From the IMG/VR virus record IMGVR_UViG_3300025141_000349, positions 1 through 35,566 of that record: DNA of 35,566 nucleotides; one strand, given 5' to 3'. Positions 30,474-35,566 of this stretch are shown here, one piece after another (the stretch's first letter is position 1; every line of letters begins with the position of its first letter). The stretch is from a virus. The position numbers and the translations under genes were made by a program. The notes under the pieces were generated by a model that saw only the letters and a list, made by a program, of their open reading frames with translations, did not search any database and was not told where the DNA came from.

Positions 30474-31935
30474 AAATTATATAAAAAGAAAACTTAAAAA
30501 TAATATGATTATGTTTGGTAAAATTATAATGCCAAGTATGTTTTCTGCGTCTTCTCCAGAGTTTCATTATAAAATAGCTGATGTTTTAATTAACGATGAT
30601 ATAAAACAAGCTAATATTATCGCCCCACGTGGTCACGCTAAATCCTCTATTGTCGGAGGTGTGTATCCCCTTTACCACATCATGAACCACGATGGGGCAA
30701 AATTAATTGTGCTAGTCTCCCGTACTCAAGATCACGCCATAAAGCTCCTTGGAACTATCAAGGACACTATAGAGTACAGCGAATCCTTCAGGCAAATCTA
30801 CGGGTACTGGGGACAGCATAGTGCTAGGCAATGGGCTAAAAGTGAAATAGAGCTTAAAGACGGCTCTATGATAATATGCAAAGGAACAGGGCAACAGCTA
30901 CGTGGTATTAAAGTTGGCAGCCAAAGACCTACATTAATTATAGTAGATGACCCTGAAGATGAAAATAATACTAAAACAGCAGAAGCTATGGAAGCTAACC
31001 TTAGATGGTTGCTTCAGAGTGCCGTTCCTTCATTAGATCCGCAAAAAGGAAAGATATGTGTTATTGGAACTCCTCAACACCAAAGATGTTTAGTTGAGGT
31101 TTTAAAAGAAATGAAGGGTTGGAAGAATATGCATTTCAGTCCAGATCTAGATAATAACATTGCTTTATGGGAAGAATGGCAGCCAATAAAAAAATTAGTA
31201 CAAAAAAAAGAAGAATTAGATTCCATAGGCAGAGCTTCAGTATTCTACAGAGAATATATGTGTCAAATAGTTGGAGATGAAGATCAGCTATTCAGACAAG
31301 CTTATATTCAATATCATAATTATGAATTAAAGATAGATAGCAGTAATAGGCATTATTTAACTGATGGAAATAAGGAATTTCCAGTAAATGTATTCATGGG
31401 GGTTGATCCTGCTTCTTCAGTACGCAAGACGGCAGACTACTCCGTAATCATGCCAGTTGCGGTAGATGAAAACAACAACAGGTATATTCTCCAGTATTAC
31501 CGCCAAAGGGCAACTCCCATGCAATTAGCTGAAAGCATAATAGAGTATTTTAAACTATTTAAACCTGTTAAGGTTAGAGTAGAAAGCGTGGGCTATCAGG
31601 AAATGCTAAGAGAATACCTAAGGCAGCGTTGTGATGAAGAAAAAATATTTATATCTGGCTTAGAAATAAAAGAAAGTCCTAGAACCAGTAAATCTTCTAG
31701 ACTAGAAACTATGCAACCTTACTTTGCTCAAAAGAAAGTATATATTAAAAAAGAAATGCCTGAGATACTAGATGAGCTTTTATTGTACCCTAGAGGCAAA
31801 CACGATGATTTATTAGATGGATTATTCTATGCTATGAAGAAATGTTATACTCCAAATCATAAAAGTGTTGTAAAAGAAAAAAAGATTCAGTATAATTCTA
31901 CCAAAGATCAAGACATAAGCTGGAAAATAGCTTAG
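30460..31935 (+). CDS. terL: Terminase large subunit
   Basis: A 491-residue packaging motor. ATPase domain: Walker A APRGHAKSS at 55-63, Walker B TLIIVDDPED with Asp163/Asp164 and Glu166, coupling motif ICVIGTP near 199-205. Nuclease domain of the RNase H fold: VFMGVDPASS with Asp316, RVESVGYQ with Glu375, and GKHDDLLDGL with Asp449/Asp450. It cuts the concatemer and pumps DNA through the portal encoded next. Full length, all key residues present. Some stretches (about 30615-30845 and 31400-31520) use more G/C third positions than the rest of the window. The start is close to ATG 30460, with only a weak AAGAAA site. Confidence 0.95.
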   Translation: MQEDKNYIKRKLKNNMIMFGKIIMPSMFSASSPEFHYKIADVLINDDIKQANIIAPRGHAKSSIVGGVYPLYHIMNHDGAKLIVLVSRTQDHAIKLLGTIKDTIEYSESFRQIYGYWGQHSARQWAKSEIELKDGSMIICKGTGQQLRGIKVGSQRPTLIIVDDPEDENNTKTAEAMEANLRWLLQSAVPSLDPQKGKICVIGTPQHQRCLVEVLKEMKGWKNMHFSPDLDNNIALWEEWQPIKKLVQKKEELDSIGRASVFYREYMCQIVGDEDQLFRQAYIQYHNYELKIDSSNRHYLTDGNKEFPVNVFMGVDPASSVRKTADYSVIMPVAVDENNNRYILQYYRQRATPMQLAESIIEYFKLFKPVKVRVESVGYQEMLREYLRQRCDEEKIFISGLEIKESPRTSKSSRLETMQPYFAQKKVYIKKEMPEILDELLLYPRGKHDDLLDGLFYAMKKCYTPNHKSVVKEKKIQYNSTKDQDISWKIA

Positions 31936-31973
31936 TGTTGATTTAATTAGACAACTAACATTTTTCACATACT

Positions 31974-34196
31974 TTGCACGGTAATCAGGCTAAAAACGAA
32001 GCAGTACAACTAACACAAGACTTACTTGCAGACTATTCATCTGCTAGACAGAATTGGGTAAAACAAGCAGTTGAGGACAATGAGTTCCGTAATGGAAAGC
32101 AATGGTCTGATGATCAAGTAACAGCTTTAAGAAGTCGTGCACAGGAACCATTAGTTGTTAATATAGTATATAGTGCTGTTGAGCAAGCAAAGGCTATGCT
32201 TACAGCGAATAATCCAAAATTTCAATCAACAGCCAGAGAAAACAGCGATGCTAGAGTAGGCAGGATGTTTTCTGATTTAATGGCTTATATATGGGATCAT
32301 TCAAGTGGAAACGTAGAATTAAAGCAAGCAATTGACGATTACTATGTAAAAGGCATGGGCGTAATGATGTCATATATTGATCCTAATGCAGATTTTGGGG
32401 CTGGGGAAGTACGGCTTCGTTCCATAGATCCTCTCGAATTGTATATAGACCCCAGCTCCAAAGACCCTTTCTGCAGAGATGCAGCTCATATAATAGTAGG
32501 AAAAATAATAACTCAAACTCAGTTGATAGATACATATCCTGAATTTGAAGATCTAATTAGGGAAGCCGCAGAAACCAGTTATATAAATACAACATCTGAA
32601 TCACGTTATGGATTGTCAAGTGAAGATGTTACCCTTAAAAGACGTATGTCTGGTACTACCATTACAGACGAAAGAGAATTAGAGTTATTTGAGCGTTATA
32701 CTAAAATAAAACTTCCATATTATAAAATATACGATCCGTTAAGTGAAGAACAGAAGGTTTTAAATCACGAAAGGTTTGAAGAGTATAAGAAAGAACCTAT
32801 CGTAATTGTAACGAATGCAGAGGGTCAGCAAATATTTACTGATAAGAAAAATGTTAATATGTATATGGATATTAAAGAAAACATAGGCGGCACTTATCAT
32901 TTAATGTTAGATCAAATGTCTGGTCAGCCTACCCCTATGGCAGGTGAAGAGCATTCAGGCTCTATTCCCGGAAGCACTACTACTATTGATGTCTTAACCA
33001 AGGCTGATCTTATAGAAGATGGTGGCATTATGGTAAATGAGATAGAAATCACTCAAATACAACAATGTGTTAGTGTGGGTGATGTCCAGTTGTTTATGGT
33101 TGACCTGCCAATCGAGGATTATCCTATCGTTCCTTTTATGAACGGATTCAATAGGAACCCTTATCCTATGAGTGACGTAAGACTTGTGAAAGGGCTACAA
33201 GAGTACATTAATAAGATTAGATCATTAATAGTAGCTCACGCATCGAGCTCTACCAATGTAAAGCTTCTTATTCCAAGGGGAAGTATGGATAAGAAACATT
33301 TAGAAGAAGAATGGGGTAAAGCAGGTACGGCTGTTATAGAGTTTGACCCAGAATTAGGACAACCAATTGTAGCTGGTCCTGTCCCATTGCCTAATGAGCT
33401 ATATAAGAATGAAGCAGATGCAAAAGCGGACATAGAAAGAATATTGGGTATATATGCTATGATGCAAGGGGATGTAGGTAGTGCACCTCAGACATTTAAA
33501 GGTACGGTTGCTTTGGATGAATATGGGCAAAGAAGAATTAAATCAAAAAGGGATGATATTGAAGAGTGTATTAATCAATTAGCTAAAGTTGTAGTTGGTA
33601 TGATTCAGTATGTTTATACAGATCAAAAGGTTTTAAGGCTAATGCAGCCAAACAATAGACCCTTAGAAATGGAAGTTAATAGTCCTCTGTATGATGATAT
33701 AGGTAATTTAATAGGCAAGATTAATGATATTACTGTTGGAAAATACGATGTTATTGTTTTATCAGGTTCAACTCTCCCGTCTAATCGCTGGGCGAGATTT
33801 GAGTACTATATGCAGTTATATCAAAGTGGTCTTATTGATCAGATTGAAGTTCTTAAGCAGACTGATGTTGCAGATATGGAAGGTGTATTAGAAAGGGCAG
33901 GGCAGACGCAGAAGATGCAACAGCAAATGCAGGCTCAAGCTCAAGAGATTAAAAAACTTAAAGGTGATCTACAGACAGCACAAAGGGAGTCCTTGCATGA
34001 TCGTAAGCGAGTAGAGGTAAAAGAATTTGAAAAGAAATTGGCAAAAGCTGAAGCTAAAGTAGAAATGGCTGCAAAGCTTTACCAGACAAGATTGCAAGAT
34101 GAGCTTAAGAGTGCTAAAGAAGACATAGAAGAGTTTGATGAAAGCAGAAATACTCAAAGACGTTTGAATGAAGAAATCTTAAGCATAGAGGAGTAG
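31974..34196 (+). CDS. Portal protein (P22/N4-like)
   Basis: A 740-residue protein. The N-terminal part has NEFRNGKQWSDDQVTALRSR and QEPLVVNIVYSAVEQAKAM, then RSIDPLELYIDPSSKDPFCR, typical of podovirus-type portals (P22/N4 group). The C-terminal 100 residues form a Gln- and Lys-rich coiled coil. It forms the ring through which DNA enters the head. The only start close to the upstream stop is TTG at 31974, without a clear ribosome binding site; an upstream indel that hides an ATG is possible. It follows the terminase by 38 bases. Confidence 0.88.
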   Translation: MHGNQAKNEAVQLTQDLLADYSSARQNWVKQAVEDNEFRNGKQWSDDQVTALRSRAQEPLVVNIVYSAVEQAKAMLTANNPKFQSTARENSDARVGRMFSDLMAYIWDHSSGNVELKQAIDDYYVKGMGVMMSYIDPNADFGAGEVRLRSIDPLELYIDPSSKDPFCRDAAHIIVGKIITQTQLIDTYPEFEDLIREAAETSYINTTSESRYGLSSEDVTLKRRMSGTTITDERELELFERYTKIKLPYYKIYDPLSEEQKVLNHERFEEYKKEPIVIVTNAEGQQIFTDKKNVNMYMDIKENIGGTYHLMLDQMSGQPTPMAGEEHSGSIPGSTTTIDVLTKADLIEDGGIMVNEIEITQIQQCVSVGDVQLFMVDLPIEDYPIVPFMNGFNRNPYPMSDVRLVKGLQEYINKIRSLIVAHASSSTNVKLLIPRGSMDKKHLEEEWGKAGTAVIEFDPELGQPIVAGPVPLPNELYKNEADAKADIERILGIYAMMQGDVGSAPQTFKGTVALDEYGQRRIKSKRDDIEECINQLAKVVVGMIQYVYTDQKVLRLMQPNNRPLEMEVNSPLYDDIGNLIGKINDITVGKYDVIVLSGSTLPSNRWARFEYYMQLYQSGLIDQIEVLKQTDVADMEGVLERAGQTQKMQQQMQAQAQEIKKLKGDLQTAQRESLHDRKRVEVKEFEKKLAKAEAKVEMAAKLYQTRLQDELKSAKEDIEEFDESRNTQRRLNEEILSIEE

Positions 34197-34202
34197 AAAC
34201 AA

Positions 34203-34718
34203 ATGGCAAACAATCAAAAACAAAACGCTGGTTTATGGAATAGGTTTAGAGCTGAACAAGGCAATCCGGGTGTGGGTGCTCAAGATCTTTATAGGCATGA
34301 CGCAATGAATACACTAGGTAGATCTACTCCTGAAATGTATGATTCTATGAGTCCAGAAGGTAGAGCCTTTACAAGAGATGATTTATTACAAAGAGCAGCT
34401 CTAAATGCAAATGAAGAAGAAGCTAAGTTTAAATTAATTCAAGGTATGTCAAAGGCAGGAAGAAAGCAATATTATGCAAATATGCCTCCAATGAATGAAA
34501 CAGATATTGGCTTTTCTATAAAAGCTATATATGATGGAAAAAATAAAGGTCTTATTAAACCAGATATGTCGCCAGAAGAAGTAGAATCTATTTTACATAG
34601 AGAAGGAATGACCCCATACGGTTTTAAAGTAAATAGCGGTATACTTCAAGAAGCATTTAACCCCTTCACAGAAGATTTACCTCAAGGCAATACAATGATG
34701 CCAGAGGATTTTAGATAA
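34203..34718 (+). CDS. Protein of unknown function between portal and scaffold
   Basis: A 171-residue protein with GAGGAG before its ATG. It is rich in Asn, Met and charged residues, with helical segments (FTRDDLLQRAALNANEEEAK) and a C-terminal acid-rich tail. Its place suggests a head accessory or assembly protein. Family not recognised. Confidence 0.7.
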   Translation: MANNQKQNAGLWNRFRAEQGNPGVGAQDLYRHDAMNTLGRSTPEMYDSMSPEGRAFTRDDLLQRAALNANEEEAKFKLIQGMSKAGRKQYYANMPPMNETDIGFSIKAIYDGKNKGLIKPDMSPEEVESILHREGMTPYGFKVNSGILQEAFNPFTEDLPQGNTMMPEDFR

Positions 34719-34774
34719 TGAAAGAATTGAAGAAAGCGGTTGCTGGAAGTAACCAAATCGCAAAGGAAAAGTAA
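34718..34774 (+). CDS. Possible 18-residue coupled peptide
   Basis: The frame MKELKKAVAGSNQIAKEK starts on the last base of the previous stop (TAATG) and its own stop overlaps the next ATG (TAATG). The same overlap joins several virion genes here. AAAGGAAAA inside it is the ribosome binding site of the next gene. It may be a real tiny protein or only a coupling device. Confidence 0.35.
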   Translation: MKELKKAVAGSNQIAKEK

Positions 34775-35566
34775 TGGAGAATATCTTAGAAGTAAGTAAT
34801 GCTGATCAGCCACAGGTAGAAAATGCTGCTCTGTCAACAGAGCAACCTAATATACCTATGGAGGAAGTGCCTGTAGAAAATGCTACAGGAGTGGCTGGTT
34901 CAATTACGGAAGAACAAACACAACAAACTTCCCCCAGAGACGACTCAACTCGTTTTGAATATTGGCAATCACAAGCTGACAAAGCCAAGGGAGAGCTAAC
35001 TGCTTTACGAAGCGAATTGGAGTACTATAAACACAATACAGTACCTCAAGACGCTGGGCAACAAAACTCACCCTCCAATGGACAAGCTCAAGGACATCCT
35101 CAGGGACTCCAAGAGCCTTCGTTGAAGGAGCCATCAGCCCCAGAAAGACCACATTCATACAATGAGGTCGATGCTTATAATGACCCAGAATCTGATTCAT
35201 TTAAGTATCGAATGGCTAAAGAGTCTTATAGAGATGATTATCTAAGCTTTCTCACAAAGAAAGACCAGATACGTGATCAGGAAATGCAACAAGCCTATCA
35301 ACAGCAAATGCAAAAGCAACAGCTGCATATGGTACAGCAACAAGCACATAGTCATGCTGTGAACAATTTTGGCTGGGAAGGTCAAAAAGCTGCACAGTTT
35401 GTAGAGTGGTCGCAGAATCCTGAAAACTTAACTCTTGACAATTTAGCAAAGTTGTTTGAATTGAGAACAAATACTAACCCAGTAGTGCAACAGAAAACAC
35501 AAGAGATGCAAAATCAATCACAGCGTTTAGCTGTTCCTAGAACTGCAGCAGTGCAGACAGGAAAAG
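34774..35566 (+). CDS. Capsid scaffolding-like protein, 3' end cut by window edge
   Basis: The frame is open to the last base, giving 264 visible residues. The N-terminal 120 residues are acidic and disordered, rich in Gln, Glu, Pro and Ser; then come helical Gln-rich segments (QQAYQQQMQKQQLHMVQQQ). This is the usual composition of a phage scaffold, and the place after the portal fits. AAAGGAAAA precedes the ATG. The capsid gene should follow outside the window. No sequence family is recognised. Confidence 0.75.
   Translation, partial: MENILEVSNADQPQVENAALSTEQPNIPMEEVPVENATGVAGSITEEQTQQTSPRDDSTRFEYWQSQADKAKGELTALRSELEYYKHNTVPQDAGQQNSPSNGQAQGHPQGLQEPSLKEPSAPERPHSYNEVDAYNDPESDSFKYRMAKESYRDDYLSFLTKKDQIRDQEMQQAYQQQMQKQQLHMVQQQAHSHAVNNFGWEGQKAAQFVEWSQNPENLTLDNLAKLFELRTNTNPVVQQKTQEMQNQSQRLAVPRTAAVQTGK

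Overview
This window is AT-rich phage DNA from a tailed virus, probably podovirus-like. Evidence for a phage is a two-domain terminase large subunit, a P22/N4-style portal, a scaffolding protein cut by the right edge, tail/ejection genes at the left edge and a compact replication module. No tRNA, integrase, repressor or host gene was recognised. Most genes have clear AGGAG-type ribosome binding sites. The host cannot be named from sequence alone. The right end (portal, scaffold) should run into capsid genes and the left end starts inside a tail gene, so the window may be part of a circular or permuted genome lacking the capsid segment.

Layout. (1) 1-16182, plus strand: virion genes, tightly packed and often joined by overlapping TAATG stop-starts. 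They are a tail-hub-like protein, Gly/Ala- and Gln-rich ejection-type proteins, a zincin-like protein and a giant polyvalent protein. The giant gene would encode about 3217 residues but is split into three frames by a 71-bp tandem duplication and a probable one-base homopolymer error. (2) 16183-16214: terminator between converging units. (3) 16223-28732, minus strand: about 27 mostly small genes. They include a primase-helicase, SSB-like protein, Sak3/DUF1071-like annealing protein, DUF932 protein, Hjc-like nuclease, MazG-like protein and a possible histone-fold protein. (4) 28733-29031: divergent control region with short direct repeats. (5) 29053-35566, plus strand: small genes, small and large terminase, portal, scaffold.

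The most interesting reading links three things. The giant virion protein carries two sequence blocks resembling the two double-psi beta-barrels of single-chain (crAss-phage/QDE-1 type) RNA polymerases, including an Asp-x-Asp-x-Asp metal motif. The minus-strand (probably early) genes share a promoter-like motif, GCTTTCTATATTTATAG, usually 25-35 bp before the start codon. They also carry long stem-loops just upstream of many start codons. This suggests, by inference only, an N4-like strategy in which a virion-delivered RNA polymerase of a different fold transcribes early genes, with the RNA then cut or stabilised at stem-loops. Two tandem duplications break genes and a third lies between genes; read-level checking should come first, because they may be assembly errors.
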